The notes: generated from the sequence alone by a model not told the origin. A stretch of 28,850 nucleotides of DNA from CAYFUR01 sp964346275 (GCA_964346275.1 CAYFUR010000045.1:1-28850), one strand, 5' to 3'; numbered from the stretch's first letter, positions 14,840 to 23,255 are shown. Numbers and translations are program-made.

Positions 14840-16252
14840 GTGAGCCAGCGCGACGTCAAGAAGTGGAGTTGGTTCGACAGCATCCCCTCGCAAGTTCCGA
14901 TTTCCATCCAGACCGCTCTGATCGCCACGGTGGCTCTCAGCCTCTGCCTGGCTGTTTCTGTTTTCGGCACCGCTCTGGTGGTCAATCGCCTCAAGAATAA
15001 CCTGGTGGACGAGGCCCGGGAGGAAGCGCGTCGTACGGCAGAAACCGCGAGCGAGCAGATTCGCTCCGTGGTCGAGCGAAGCGGGGCGAGTTCGATCTCG
15101 GAAATTGTCCGCCATCCCGAAGTCCGCCGCGAACTCGAGATCCTTTCCAACGAAGGCGCCATTTCCGTCGCCGCGATCCTCGATGAGAACGGCCAGATAA
15201 TCTATCAGAAATTCTGCAAGGGAAGCCTGGTCAGTGAAAGGAGTGCACTGAAAGGGCTGCGCGATTTTAAGCCCAACGCCTCGCGAATCCTGGCTCAAGA
15301 GGGCGAGGAACCCCTGGGCGACAACACCGGCATGCCCCCCTCTCTCATCCCGGTCAAGTTTCCCATCCAGGCTGAGGGGCGCACCGTCGGCCATATCCAG
15401 ATCGGTCTCGCGGCTCAGCCAAACCTCGGCCGTATCGATACACTGAGCCAGCAAATCACCACCAACCTCTCTGTCATGGTGCTTATAGTTTTCTCGATTC
15501 TCTTGCTCACGATTGCGCTGGTTTACAATGCGTTTCGCCGCCAGATGGAACTTCGCCAGCGTGCGGTCCACGCGGAACATCTGGCCAGCATCGGCGCCCT
15601 GGCCAGCGGCCTTGCCCACGAAATCCGCAACCCCCTTCACGCCATGAATCTCCATCTCGAGGTGGCTCGGGAAGATCTGGAAGCGGAGGAGGAGGAGGCC
15701 GACCGGTCGGAGGCCGGCCGCACGATCCAATCCGTTCAGCGCCAGATCGAGCAGCTCAACAGCATCGTCAGCGGGTTTCTGAACGCCGCGGCCCCTCCGC
15801 GCATGGAGTTTTCCGAAATGCGCATGTGCCAACTCCTTCGCGAGGTAACGTGTTTCCTCCGGCCCGATTTTGAAAACCGCGGTATCGAGGTGGAAGTCGA
15901 TCTCCCCGAGGAAATCGTCATCGAAGGGGATCGCCAGGCGCTCTACCAGGTCTTGATGAATTTACTGATCAACGCGCGCCAGGCCCTGGAACGAGGGGAT
16001 CAGCGGCGCATTCGCATCAGCGCCGAGCGCGAGCGCAAATGCTGGAAGATCTATATCGAGGATTCGGGTCCAGGGCTTCCCGAAGGTGAGAAAGAAATGC
16101 TCTTTAAGACCTTTGTGACCAAGCGCTCCGGCGGCACGGGCTTTGGCCTCTCCATCGCCCGGCGTATTGTCGAGGCCCATGGCGGCCGCATCGGCGCGGA
16201 GAAAAGCGGCCTCGGCGGCGCCTGCTTCTTTCTCGAGTTGCCCGCTCTCTGA
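14840..16252 (+). CDS. Orphan membrane sensor histidine kinase
   Basis: 470 residues from a GTG start with GGGAGA eleven bases upstream. Transmembrane helix 1 (about 25-49) and helix 2 (about 208-230) enclose an extracytoplasmic sensor region of about 155 residues. The DHp helix has ASGLAHEIRNPLHAMNLHLE with the phosphorylated histidine H260. The ATPase domain has the N box (LLINARQAL, near 375-383), DSGPGL (408-413) and GGTGFGLSIA (431-440). The LAHEIRNPL form and the compact ATPase domain place it with NtrB/ZraS-like kinases. An acidic insertion (EAEEEEADRSE, about 281-291) lies just after the DHp histidine helix. No response regulator gene is in the window, so its partner lies elsewhere. 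The downstream membrane protein gene starts 88 bases later and may be co-transcribed. Confidence 0.92.
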   Translation: MSQRDVKKWSWFDSIPSQVPISIQTALIATVALSLCLAVSVFGTALVVNRLKNNLVDEAREEARRTAETASEQIRSVVERSGASSISEIVRHPEVRRELEILSNEGAISVAAILDENGQIIYQKFCKGSLVSERSALKGLRDFKPNASRILAQEGEEPLGDNTGMPPSLIPVKFPIQAEGRTVGHIQIGLAAQPNLGRIDTLSQQITTNLSVMVLIVFSILLLTIALVYNAFRRQMELRQRAVHAEHLASIGALASGLAHEIRNPLHAMNLHLEVAREDLEAEEEEADRSEAGRTIQSVQRQIEQLNSIVSGFLNAAAPPRMEFSEMRMCQLLREVTCFLRPDFENRGIEVEVDLPEEIVIEGDRQALYQVLMNLLINARQALERGDQRRIRISAERERKCWKIYIEDSGPGLPEGEKEMLFKTFVTKRSGGTGFGLSIARRIVEAHGGRIGAEKSGLGGACFFLELPAL

Positions 16253-16340
16253 AAACTCCCTTTCCATTCGGCAAATCCCCCATGGCCGGTAATTCGCTCC
16301 GGTGGCCCCGCGTTGCTGATTCTCCGCTTTGGAATCCCGA

Positions 16341-17501
16341 ATGGCCGAATTCCCCCCCGATTTTCCGGATGACAACGAAGAGGAACCGCCTCTCTATCCC
16401 GCGGAGATGCCTCGCGTTCTGTGGGAGGAAGAGGTCCTGCCGCCGGAAGCCGAGCCGTCCTTTCCATCCTGGGTGCTTGGCTTCGATCCTTATCTCGAAG
16501 CCGAGCAGACATCGCTGGCGTATCAGCTTTTTCGCATGCGGCGCCTGGAACACGGCGGGTCAGGGCTCAGGAAACTCCTCCCCGGAGGCCTCTTTGCCCT
16601 CGCCCGGACGGTTCTCTTCGCGGGGCTCGTGGTCCTGTTTCTTCCCGCGGCATTCATGGGCTATCCGCTGGCGCTGCTGATTCCCGGGTTGGTGCTGGCG
16701 GGGATCAGCTATCTCCGGCGGGGCAAGCCGCTGGAGAGCCGCCGCATGCCCTGGTGGGTCTCCGATGTCTTCAGCGAATGGGGAGTCCAGCGCCAGGCGG
16801 CCATTGATCTGTGGCTGGCGGGGATCGGGGGGCGGGAAATCCTTCTGGCGCTCTATCTCGAACGCCAGCGTCCCTTTGCCTGGGCCCTCACAACGGTTTA
16901 CTGGGGCCTTGTGGCCCTGGGGTGCGGCGCGGTTGTCCTGCAATACGGCCTGGGGCCCATGACGGTGGTTGTGGTGGCCGCATTGGGATTCTTCGCATGG
17001 CAGCTGAGGCCTTATCTCTATATGGCGCGGATGAGCAAAATCCTGCTGGTGGATTTCAAACACCTGATGCGCTCCTGGCGGAGCGAGGAATCCGCCGCCT
17101 TCGAGGGATCCGTGCGCTTTTTCCGAGCGATCTGGTTCGGAGCCCTCGCGCTGGTTTTGGCGACCTGTCTTTCCTGTGCCGTCGTTCCGGGATTCAACGC
17201 GGCGGGGCGTTGGATTCTGGCTTCTTTTCTCGGGTTGTTGGGGCTGGCGATGTCCTTTCGGCGCGAGGACTGGCTCGATTCCATTGCTCATCGCGCGGAC
17301 AAGCTGCTGGCGCAGGCGGATATGTCCTTCGACGCCTTGATCGTGGGACGTCTCATGGGCGAAGGCGAGGCGGGCCGCGCCTGGGCTCGTTGGTATCGGC
17401 ATCCCCGGCGCCTGGCCGATCTCGAACGGCGCGGCGAGCGCGTCCCGGTCCTCGTTCCCGAGGAGGACTCCTGGCGGGCGGACGATTCCCCGACAAAATA
17501 A
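16341..17501 (+). CDS. Polytopic membrane protein of unknown function
   Basis: 386 residues from the ATG at 16341; the earlier TTG at 16329 is less likely. An acidic, proline-rich cytoplasmic N-terminus of about 70 residues precedes about six hydrophobic segments (near 88-104, 108-125, 179-201, 206-222, 263-283 and 290-305). The C-terminal tail is charged, with many arginines. I recognise no domain. Between the second and third segments, the loop WWVSDVFSEWGVQRQAAIDLWLAG followed by EILLALYLERQ looks amphipathic and helical. The gene lies between the histidine kinase and trpB on the same strand and could belong to the kinase's transcription unit, but nothing links it functionally. Confidence 0.65.
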   Translation: MAEFPPDFPDDNEEEPPLYPAEMPRVLWEEEVLPPEAEPSFPSWVLGFDPYLEAEQTSLAYQLFRMRRLEHGGSGLRKLLPGGLFALARTVLFAGLVVLFLPAAFMGYPLALLIPGLVLAGISYLRRGKPLESRRMPWWVSDVFSEWGVQRQAAIDLWLAGIGGREILLALYLERQRPFAWALTTVYWGLVALGCGAVVLQYGLGPMTVVVVAALGFFAWQLRPYLYMARMSKILLVDFKHLMRSWRSEESAAFEGSVRFFRAIWFGALALVLATCLSCAVVPGFNAAGRWILASFLGLLGLAMSFRREDWLDSIAHRADKLLAQADMSFDALIVGRLMGEGEAGRAWARWYRHPRRLADLERRGERVPVLVPEEDSWRADDSPTK

Positions 17502-17502
17502 A

Positions 17503-17625
17503 ATGTCCATCATCTCTCTCTTGCATGGTTCTGGCGGACTCATTATCTATCTCGCTCCGGCGATGGATGCCCTGTCCCGCGAAACGCCTCTCTCGCCGAG
17601 ATTTCAGGAGCCGCACAGAGAATGA
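17503..17625 (+). CDS. Candidate small ORF (40 codons) overlapping the trpB start
   Basis: An ATG two bases after the stop of the upstream membrane protein gene opens a 40-codon frame whose TGA (17623-17625) overlaps the trpB ATG (17622-17624), a typical coupling arrangement. The first 22 residues are fairly hydrophobic. No Shine-Dalgarno precedes it and it contains no Trp codons, so it is not a classical trp attenuator leader. It may be a real small protein or a translational relay, or a chance open frame in the trpB leader. Confidence 0.25.
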   Translation: MSIISLLHGSGGLIIYLAPAMDALSRETPLSPRFQEPHRE

Positions 17626-18851
17626 GCCAGACCGAAACCGCCCAGCGCCAGTACGTCCCCACGGAACAGCGCCCCGATCCCAAGGGCCACTATGGCCCCT
17701 TTGGCGGGCGTTATGTTCCCGAGACACTGATGAACACCCTCATCCAGCTGGAGGAAGAATACGACAAGGTCTGGCAGGATGAATCCTTTCATCGCGAGCT
17801 GAACGAACTGTTTCGCGAATACGCCGGCCGGCCGACGCCGCTGACCCGCGCCCGCCGCACCGAGGAATTCCTCGGCGGGCATCTGAAAGTGTATTTCAAG
17901 CGCGAGGACCTGCTCCACACCGGCGCCCACAAGCTCAACAACACGCTTGGCCAGGTGCTTCTCGCCCGGCGGCTCGGTAAAAAACGCATCATCGCGGAAA
18001 CCGGCGCTGGACAGCATGGCGTCGCCACGGCGACGGCCTGCGCCCTGTTCGGGCTCGAGTGCTGTGTTTACATGGGCAAGGAAGATATGGAGCGCCAGCA
18101 GCTCAACGTCTTCCGCATGCGTCTCATGAATGCCGAGGTGGTTCCTGTCACCAGCGGCTCGGGCACGCTGAAAGATGCCACCAACGAAGCCATGCGCGAA
18201 TGGCTCGCGACCTGTGACGAAACGCACTACATCATCGGCAGCGTGGTCGGCCCCCATCCCTTCCCCCGCATGGTGCGCGATTTCCAATCCGTGATTGGTT
18301 GCGAAACCCGCCAGCAGGTGCAGGACAAGGAGGGGCGCCTGCCCGATCACCTGATTGCCTGTGTTGGCGGCGGAAGCAACAGCCTCGGCCTCTTTCACCC
18401 TTTCTACGACGACAGGGATGTTTCCTTTTGGGGAATCGAAGCGGAAGGGGAAGGAATCGCATCGGGGCTTCATGCCGCGTCGATTTCCGCCCATACCGTG
18501 GGCGTTTTCCAGGGCAGCAAGAGCTATGTGCTGCAAACGGAAGATGGCCAGATCACTCCGGCCCACAGCATCAGCGCCGGTCTCGATTATCCCGGCGTCG
18601 GACCCGAACACAGCTTCTACGCCTCCACCCACCGGTGCAATTACGTCAGCGTGACAGACGGCGACGCCTTGGCGGCGCTGCGCAAAACAGCCGAGCTGGA
18701 AGGCATCCTGCCCGCGCTGGAGACCGCCCACGCCCTGGCCCACCTTCACCGCGCCGCAAAGGATTGGGCGAAGGACAGCGTCGTGGTGGTTTGTATGTCG
18801 GGCCGCGGCGACAAGGATGTTTACTCCCTCATGAAGTATATCGAAGTCTGA
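17622..18851 (+). CDS. trpB: Tryptophan synthase beta chain
   Basis: 409 residues, normal for TrpB1. The PLP-binding lysine is K104 in HTGAHKLNN, the catalytic glutamate is E126 in IIAETGAGQHG (22 residues later, as K87/E109 in Salmonella), and GGGSNS is the PLP phosphate loop. GRYVPETL near the start and SGRGDKD near the end are also typical. The enzyme makes L-tryptophan from serine and indole, normally receiving indole through a tunnel from TrpA. No trpA or other trp gene is next to it; they must lie elsewhere if the pathway is complete. AGGAG (17606-17610) precedes the ATG. The stop codon overlaps the next gene's ATG by one base (TGATG), so the following methyltransferase is translationally coupled. 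Confidence 0.96.
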   Translation: MSQTETAQRQYVPTEQRPDPKGHYGPFGGRYVPETLMNTLIQLEEEYDKVWQDESFHRELNELFREYAGRPTPLTRARRTEEFLGGHLKVYFKREDLLHTGAHKLNNTLGQVLLARRLGKKRIIAETGAGQHGVATATACALFGLECCVYMGKEDMERQQLNVFRMRLMNAEVVPVTSGSGTLKDATNEAMREWLATCDETHYIIGSVVGPHPFPRMVRDFQSVIGCETRQQVQDKEGRLPDHLIACVGGGSNSLGLFHPFYDDRDVSFWGIEAEGEGIASGLHAASISAHTVGVFQGSKSYVLQTEDGQITPAHSISAGLDYPGVGPEHSFYASTHRCNYVSVTDGDALAALRKTAELEGILPALETAHALAHLHRAAKDWAKDSVVVVCMSGRGDKDVYSLMKYIEV

Positions 18852-19576
18852 TGAGCGCCGGTCACGAGCACAACGAACCGGCCCCGGCTCTCGGCATCGA
18901 GCTGGAAGAAGTCGTGCCGTGGGGACGGGCGCTCCGCGAATACCGCCATATGTTTCGTCTGGATGACCGGGACCTGAAGACACAGCGTTTCGTGGACTGC
19001 GGGGCCGGGCCGGCGAGTTTCAACGCGGAAGTCACTGCCATGGGCGGCCGCGTTGTTTCCGTTGATCCGATCTATAGGTTCAGCCCGAAACAGATCGAGC
19101 GGCGGATCCATGAAACCCATCACCTGGTCGTGGAAAAAACCAGCGAAAAACTGGAAGGCTATCATTGGGAGGATGTGAAGTCGCCCCAGGAACTGGGCGA
19201 ACGGCGCATGGCGGCGATGGAGCGATTCCTCCGCGATTTCCCCGACGGTATCCGCGAGGGCCGATACGTTGAGGCGTCTCTGCCGGAGTTGCCCTTCAAG
19301 GACGATTCCTTTGATATGGCCCTTTGCTCGCACCTGCTCTTTACCTATAGCGAGCAGCTCGGCCTCTCGTTCCACCTCAAGACCATTCTGGAAATGATGC
19401 GCGTCGCTCCGGAGGCCCGCATCTTTCCCCTGGTCCAGCTTGATTGCCGGCCCTCGCCCTGCCTGGAGCCGGTCGAGCGCGCCCTGAGGGAAAAAGGCTT
19501 TCTTCTCAGCCGCGAACCCTCCGAATATCGCATGCAAAAAGGGGCGGACAATTTCCTCCGCATCCGGCGTGGATAA
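18851..19576 (+). CDS. Class I SAM-dependent methyltransferase-like protein
   Basis: 241 residues. The SAM-binding motif I is FVDCGAGPASF (47-57) and the acidic residue ending strand 2 is in VVSVDP (69-73). FDMALCSHLLFTYS corresponds to the strand-4 region, and the C-terminus fits the last strands of the fold. The segment between (IERRIHETHHLVVEKTSEKL and on) is long and charged. The fold supports SAM binding, but the substrate cannot be inferred. It starts inside the trpB stop codon, so it is probably produced together with trpB. That link need not be metabolic. A longer open frame in the same reading phase reaches back into trpB and is rejected. Confidence 0.8.
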   Translation: MSAGHEHNEPAPALGIELEEVVPWGRALREYRHMFRLDDRDLKTQRFVDCGAGPASFNAEVTAMGGRVVSVDPIYRFSPKQIERRIHETHHLVVEKTSEKLEGYHWEDVKSPQELGERRMAAMERFLRDFPDGIREGRYVEASLPELPFKDDSFDMALCSHLLFTYSEQLGLSFHLKTILEMMRVAPEARIFPLVQLDCRPSPCLEPVERALREKGFLLSREPSEYRMQKGADNFLRIRRG

Positions 19577-19591
19577 CCGGCGCCAGGGTTC

Positions 19592-21430
19592 ATGAGCCAC
19601 CAACCGAGGAAGACAGCCACATCGCTGCGATTCGATCTCGTGCTGGCTGCCAGCGTGATCGTGTGGCTTCTCCTGGCCGGTTTCGTGGTCTGGCTTCCCT
19701 ACGATAAATGGTGGGCCGGCAGCATGTTCTCGCGCCCGGGCGGATGGCTCGCGGCCATGATTTTTCTCGCGGTAGCACCCTGTCTATACGCCTTGTCCTC
19801 CCAAGGGGAACGCATTGGCAGGCTTGCTGTTCGCCTTCCCTGGCGATGGATCGTTCCTTCTTCCTTTATCCTCCTCTGTTTCCTTTTCAACGCGGATGGG
19901 GTTCTCGGCGATTCCGTCGACCCGGAAGAAGGCATGCGGATTCGTGGTTCCTCGCCCGGATCCTCCGCGCTTTTCATCCTGGGATTTAAGGCGGGCGAGG
20001 CTGTCTCCGGCAACCCATGGCTGGGCCTGCGCGTGATCATGGCCCTGCTCGGCGGAGTCTGGAGCGCCTTGCTGTTTATCGCTTTTGGCAGGCTTTTTGG
20101 CAGATTACGGGGAAACCTTCTTGCAGCGGGTACGACCTTCTCCGTGGCCGGAGCGCAATTTGCCGGATACTTCGAGGAAAGCGGCATTGTCATTTTCCTG
20201 CTGCCGCTGGCGCTTTTGTTTCTCGCGTCCCCGCCGCAGGGCACCAGGCGCTCGGTTCTATACGCTTCTCTGCTCGGGGGCGGGATGGCGGCGATCCATG
20301 GCGCCGCCCTGCTTCTGCTTCCGGCCTTTGCCCTGGCAGGATCCCGGCATGTTTTCGTCCGCCGGCGAACGCTTGCCGCCAGCCGGTTTGCCGCTCTTGC
20401 CACGACTGGAATTGGAGTCCTCCTTGTCTATATTATGCTTTCCTATGCGCTGAGGGCCATGGACGGGGAAGTCTCGTTGATTGCGAGCCAGACCTCCGGC
20501 GGTGACCGTTCGATGTTTGTCAGCCTTGTCCGGGCGCAACAATACGAAAACCATTTTTCGCGCTATACGCTCTTCAGCCTCCATTGGCTTTGGGAGCGCC
20601 TCCACCTTCTGGCGCTGGCCGGTCCGGGGGTTTTGCTGGGCCTTCTCGCAGCCTTTGCCTGGCCGCGCGGCTTGCTCCGCAAGCCCGCTCTGGCCGCTGC
20701 CTTCATCGGGTGCCTTCTGCTTTTCATGGCCTGGAATTTCGACTGGGGCCTGCTGCGTGATTGGAACCTCGCGGCGCCCTGGCTGATTCTCGCGTCCTTT
20801 TGCGGCCTTGTTGCCGGGCGGCCCATTATCAGGCTTGCGCGTCCTTCATTCTTCCTCGCCACGGGATGCCTCTACGCCGCGACGGGATTCCCTTTCCTCC
20901 TTCATAATCATTTCGCTGGAACTAAGGAGGGCCTGCCCGGTCAAGACCGCTGGGCGGAAACAACGGGCCGGGGGCGCGTACTCTTTACGTCGGGCGAGGA
21001 TGTTTTCAATTTCAAATGGTTTCGCGTGTCCGAGGTGCGGATGCGGGAACCAGGCAAAGTGGAATTCCGTGTTGGCCCGTGGACGTTTTCCCATGGCCTG
21101 GTTGATCGCCTGGAATGGCGGGACGCATCCGGCAATGTTGTCGCGAAGGTGGAGGCGGAATCCCTGGAAAACGTCAAACCATACCGCCAGCCCCTCCCCA
21201 ACGACTACTTTCTCGACGACCAGTGGCAGGCCGAGCCGCATCGAAACGCCTCCGGCGGTTTCTACGCCGCGACCTACCGAAGCGAAAAGGCGCCGCCGCT
21301 GGAATGGACCGCGGCCCTCCCCGAAGGCCGTTACCTGCTGTTCATTCGCGCCTTCGCAACAATCGATGAGGATCCGCCCGGAGAAGAAAGCGTCTATACA
21401 TGGAGAATTGAAAGGGAGTCCGGAGGGTGA
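19592..21430 (+). CDS. Large polytopic membrane protein with a C-terminal soluble beta-rich domain
   Basis: 612 residues with about ten hydrophobic segments between residues 15 and 440, then a soluble domain of about 170 residues rich in predicted strands (for example VEFRVGPWTF and RYLLFIRAFATID). The loop at about 100-125 holds several acidic residues (ADGVLGDSVDPEEG). That is where GT-C enzymes carry catalytic acids, but I see no family-defining motif. It may be a glycosyltransferase-like or polymer-handling membrane protein; this is inference from shape only. It starts 15 bases after the methyltransferase stop and is probably in the same transcription unit. A strong hairpin (21483-21533) follows and probably ends transcription. 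Confidence 0.65.
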   Translation: MSHQPRKTATSLRFDLVLAASVIVWLLLAGFVVWLPYDKWWAGSMFSRPGGWLAAMIFLAVAPCLYALSSQGERIGRLAVRLPWRWIVPSSFILLCFLFNADGVLGDSVDPEEGMRIRGSSPGSSALFILGFKAGEAVSGNPWLGLRVIMALLGGVWSALLFIAFGRLFGRLRGNLLAAGTTFSVAGAQFAGYFEESGIVIFLLPLALLFLASPPQGTRRSVLYASLLGGGMAAIHGAALLLLPAFALAGSRHVFVRRRTLAASRFAALATTGIGVLLVYIMLSYALRAMDGEVSLIASQTSGGDRSMFVSLVRAQQYENHFSRYTLFSLHWLWERLHLLALAGPGVLLGLLAAFAWPRGLLRKPALAAAFIGCLLLFMAWNFDWGLLRDWNLAAPWLILASFCGLVAGRPIIRLARPSFFLATGCLYAATGFPFLLHNHFAGTKEGLPGQDRWAETTGRGRVLFTSGEDVFNFKWFRVSEVRMREPGKVEFRVGPWTFSHGLVDRLEWRDASGNVVAKVEAESLENVKPYRQPLPNDYFLDDQWQAEPHRNASGGFYAATYRSEKAPPLEWTAALPEGRYLLFIRAFATIDEDPPGEESVYTWRIERESGG

Positions 21431-21482
21431 AGGGGGATTGCTGGCCCCAGGTTTCGCGGAGAAGGCGTCCTGCTGTCCGATT

Positions 21483-21533
21483 GGCGGAAGGCCGGAACCC
21501 GGAGAACGAGTTCCGGCCGCGTCGTTTTCCGCC
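21483..21533. terminator. Bidirectional terminator-like hairpin between converging genes
   Basis: GGCCGGAAC (21490-21498) and GTTCCGGCC (21510-21518) form a perfect 9-bp stem with an 11-base loop. GGCGGAA (21483-21489) and TTCCGCC (21527-21533) can pair outside it. Four T's follow the inner stem on the plus strand (21525-21528). It sits between the ends of the membrane protein gene (plus) and the Ala-rich protein gene (minus), so it could serve both. Confidence 0.6.
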
Positions 21534-21543
21534 GATGGCACAC

Positions 21544-23013
21544 TCATTCGACGATTAAGTTGCTCCCCTCCATAATCGGGGATTCCAGCGCCTGAGTCGG
21601 CAGGGGCAGTCCGGTCTCGATGGCAAAAGCGCCGAGATCGGCGGATTCGAAGATATCGTTCACCGAAAGTGTGAAGCCATCGGCCACCGTGGGTTCGAAG
21701 ACGAGGGTCACGGCAAACTCCGCATCCACCGGGCGATGGAAGATCTTGGAACGGGCTATTGTCGCGTTGGCGCGTGCTTCGGCATACGTGAAAGCCCAGG
21801 CTTCCGCTTCCGCGATGGCAATGGCGGCCGCCGCGGCAGCCACGGCAGCCTGAGCGTCGGCCACGGCGGTTGCCAGGGCGCTCGCCGAGGACTGGGCGGA
21901 GGAGAGAGCCGATGCGAAGGCCGAAGCCTCGGCGGACGCGACGGCGACGGCTGCGGAAATGGCTTCCGCGCTGGCAGTGGCGCCGGCCGTGGTTGCTGCC
22001 GTGGCGACCGCGGTCAGACTGGTCTCGATGGATGTGAAGAGACTGGCCAAGGCGCTCAGTTCGGCATTCACGGAGGCGGCTGAGGATGACGCCGCACCGG
22101 CCCCGGCGGAGGCGCCGGCGGAAACGGTCATGCTGCTCTTGGTCTGGCTGACCTCTCCGGTCACACCGGCATAGGCCCCGGCTTCACCCGCGGCGGATGC
22201 GGCGGAGGATGCACCGGCGGAGACTCCCGCATAGACCGAAGCCGCGGCGGAAACCGTTGCCTGAATTTGTGCGAGGGCTTCGGAAGCGGCCTCGGCGTCG
22301 GCGCGGGCATCGGCTCCTGCGGCGCTGGCTGCAAAGGCGCTGGATTCCGCGACAGCGCCAGCGTAAGCGGCAGCGGCGGCCTGGGCCGACGCGGTAGCCT
22401 GGGCCCAGGCCAGCGCGGCGGCTTCTGCTTCCGCGGCCGCCGCTGCGGCCGCCGCGGCTGCGGCCTCAGCCTGGCCCGCGGCTTCGGCATTCGAGAAGGC
22501 TGCGGCTTCCGCCTGGGCGACCGTCTGATCGCTCCAGTAGGAGGCGAACTCGGCAAGCGCGGCGAAGAGTTCGATGGAGACATCGGAAGCCTCGTTGCGG
22601 TCCGGCTGGATTGTGTTGAGCCGGTCGAGAATCAGGGCATTCGCATCCGGCTGCGACTGAGCAGTGCCTCCGGAGCCTGTTGTCACGAGGCCAGTGGCCG
22701 CAAAGTCCGGAGCGAGAGGGATTGGCGTGGTGGCTTCGATTTCATAGGTCCCGTCGATGACGATGCCGCTTAGGGCCAGGGATTCGTCTGTGTCGAGTCC
22801 GCTGACATCGAGCAAGGCGGACCAGAGCAGAAGGGGCTCGGAGGTATGGAGGGTTACGTAAACGGGGTCGGCACTGTTTACGGCGATGTCGGCGTCGGTT
22901 TTTGCCGACAGAAGGCGAGTGTGATGGGGCTCCGAGGCGTGGCTCACTGAGGCGAGGCAAAGGCAGGCCGCCGCAGCGAAAGCGCCCCCCGCCCGGAGAG
23001 CGAAAGGTCTCAT
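21544..23013 (-). CDS. Secreted, extremely alanine-rich protein of unknown function
   Basis: 489 residues. A Sec signal peptide (about 1-26, ending SHA before SE) precedes a beta-type N-terminal region (about 30-150). Residues 161-420 are almost only Ala with Ser, Gly, Glu, Thr, Val and Gln (118 of 260 are Ala), including an 11-residue Ala run at 184-194. This part has only three basic residues and aromatic residues at scattered places. A short beta-type C-terminal region (about 425-489) ends the protein. The centre should be long helix or coiled coil and could act as a spacer, fibre or adhesive. Silk-like or antifreeze-like helices have similar composition, but no established family is recognised. 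GGGAGA lies eight bases before the ATG, and an operator-like palindrome lies further upstream. Codon phase and both ordinary-composition ends argue against it being a shadow frame. Confidence 0.72.
   Translation of the reverse strand: MRPFALRAGGAFAAAACLCLASVSHASEPHHTRLLSAKTDADIAVNSADPVYVTLHTSEPLLLWSALLDVSGLDTDESLALSGIVIDGTYEIEATTPIPLAPDFAATGLVTTGSGGTAQSQPDANALILDRLNTIQPDRNEASDVSIELFAALAEFASYWSDQTVAQAEAAAFSNAEAAGQAEAAAAAAAAAAAEAEAAALAWAQATASAQAAAAAYAGAVAESSAFAASAAGADARADAEAASEALAQIQATVSAAASVYAGVSAGASSAASAAGEAGAYAGVTGEVSQTKSSMTVSAGASAGAGAASSSAASVNAELSALASLFTSIETSLTAVATAATTAGATASAEAISAAVAVASAEASAFASALSSAQSSASALATAVADAQAAVAAAAAAIAIAEAEAWAFTYAEARANATIARSKIFHRPVDAEFAVTLVFEPTVADGFTLSVNDIFESADLGAFAIETGLPLPTQALESPIMEGSNLIVE
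21754..22533. repeat. Low-complexity GC-rich coding repeat (Ala codons)
   Basis: This stretch encodes residues 161-420 of the Ala-rich protein. It is made of GCN codons interspersed with Ser, Glu, Gly and Thr codons. No long exact unit repeats; it varies at third positions, so it is not a recent simple tandem expansion. The densest part (about 22430-22465) is nearly pure GCN/GGC. Confidence 0.7.
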
Positions 23014-23064
23014 GGCAGAAGTCTCCCAAAGAAGGATGAGAACGTAACTTTGTTTCTACGGTTT

Positions 23065-23083
23065 CATCATTTGGTCAATGATG
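23065..23083. promoter_or_regulatory. Operator-like inverted repeat upstream of the Ala-rich gene
   Basis: CATCATT (23065-23071) and AATGATG (23077-23083) form a perfect 7-bp inverted repeat with a five-base centre (TGGTC), about 52 bases before the start codon at 23013. On the minus strand the centre gives TTGACC (23078-23073), a good -35-like hexamer; no good -10 box follows at 16-18 bases. It may be a repressor site over a promoter, or a small hairpin. Confidence 0.4.
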
Positions 23084-23255
23084 CAAGGTTTTTTCAGATT
23101 CTTCGCCAAATTCCGCGGGAGGATTGGGGGGACGGCCAGGCGGAAAAGGGCCTGTCGCCATCGTTCGATGGGAGGGGAATATCCTGCTTTGCCGGTCTCA
23201 GGCAGGAATGTTCTTTCTGACAAGACGATAGAAACTCAGCGCGCCGCGGCCCGAA

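Noticed and set aside
14726..15832. 368-codon minus-strand frame over the histidine kinase
   Set aside because: The plus strand encodes a complete histidine kinase with all motifs; the antisense frame has none.
17604..18983. 459-codon minus-strand frame over trpB
   Set aside because: It is fully antisense to an unmistakable TrpB and shows no recognisable domain.
22161..22583. Proline/arginine-rich frame inside the Ala-rich gene
   Set aside because: It arises from reading the GCN codon tract in another phase; it has no start signal and no domain.
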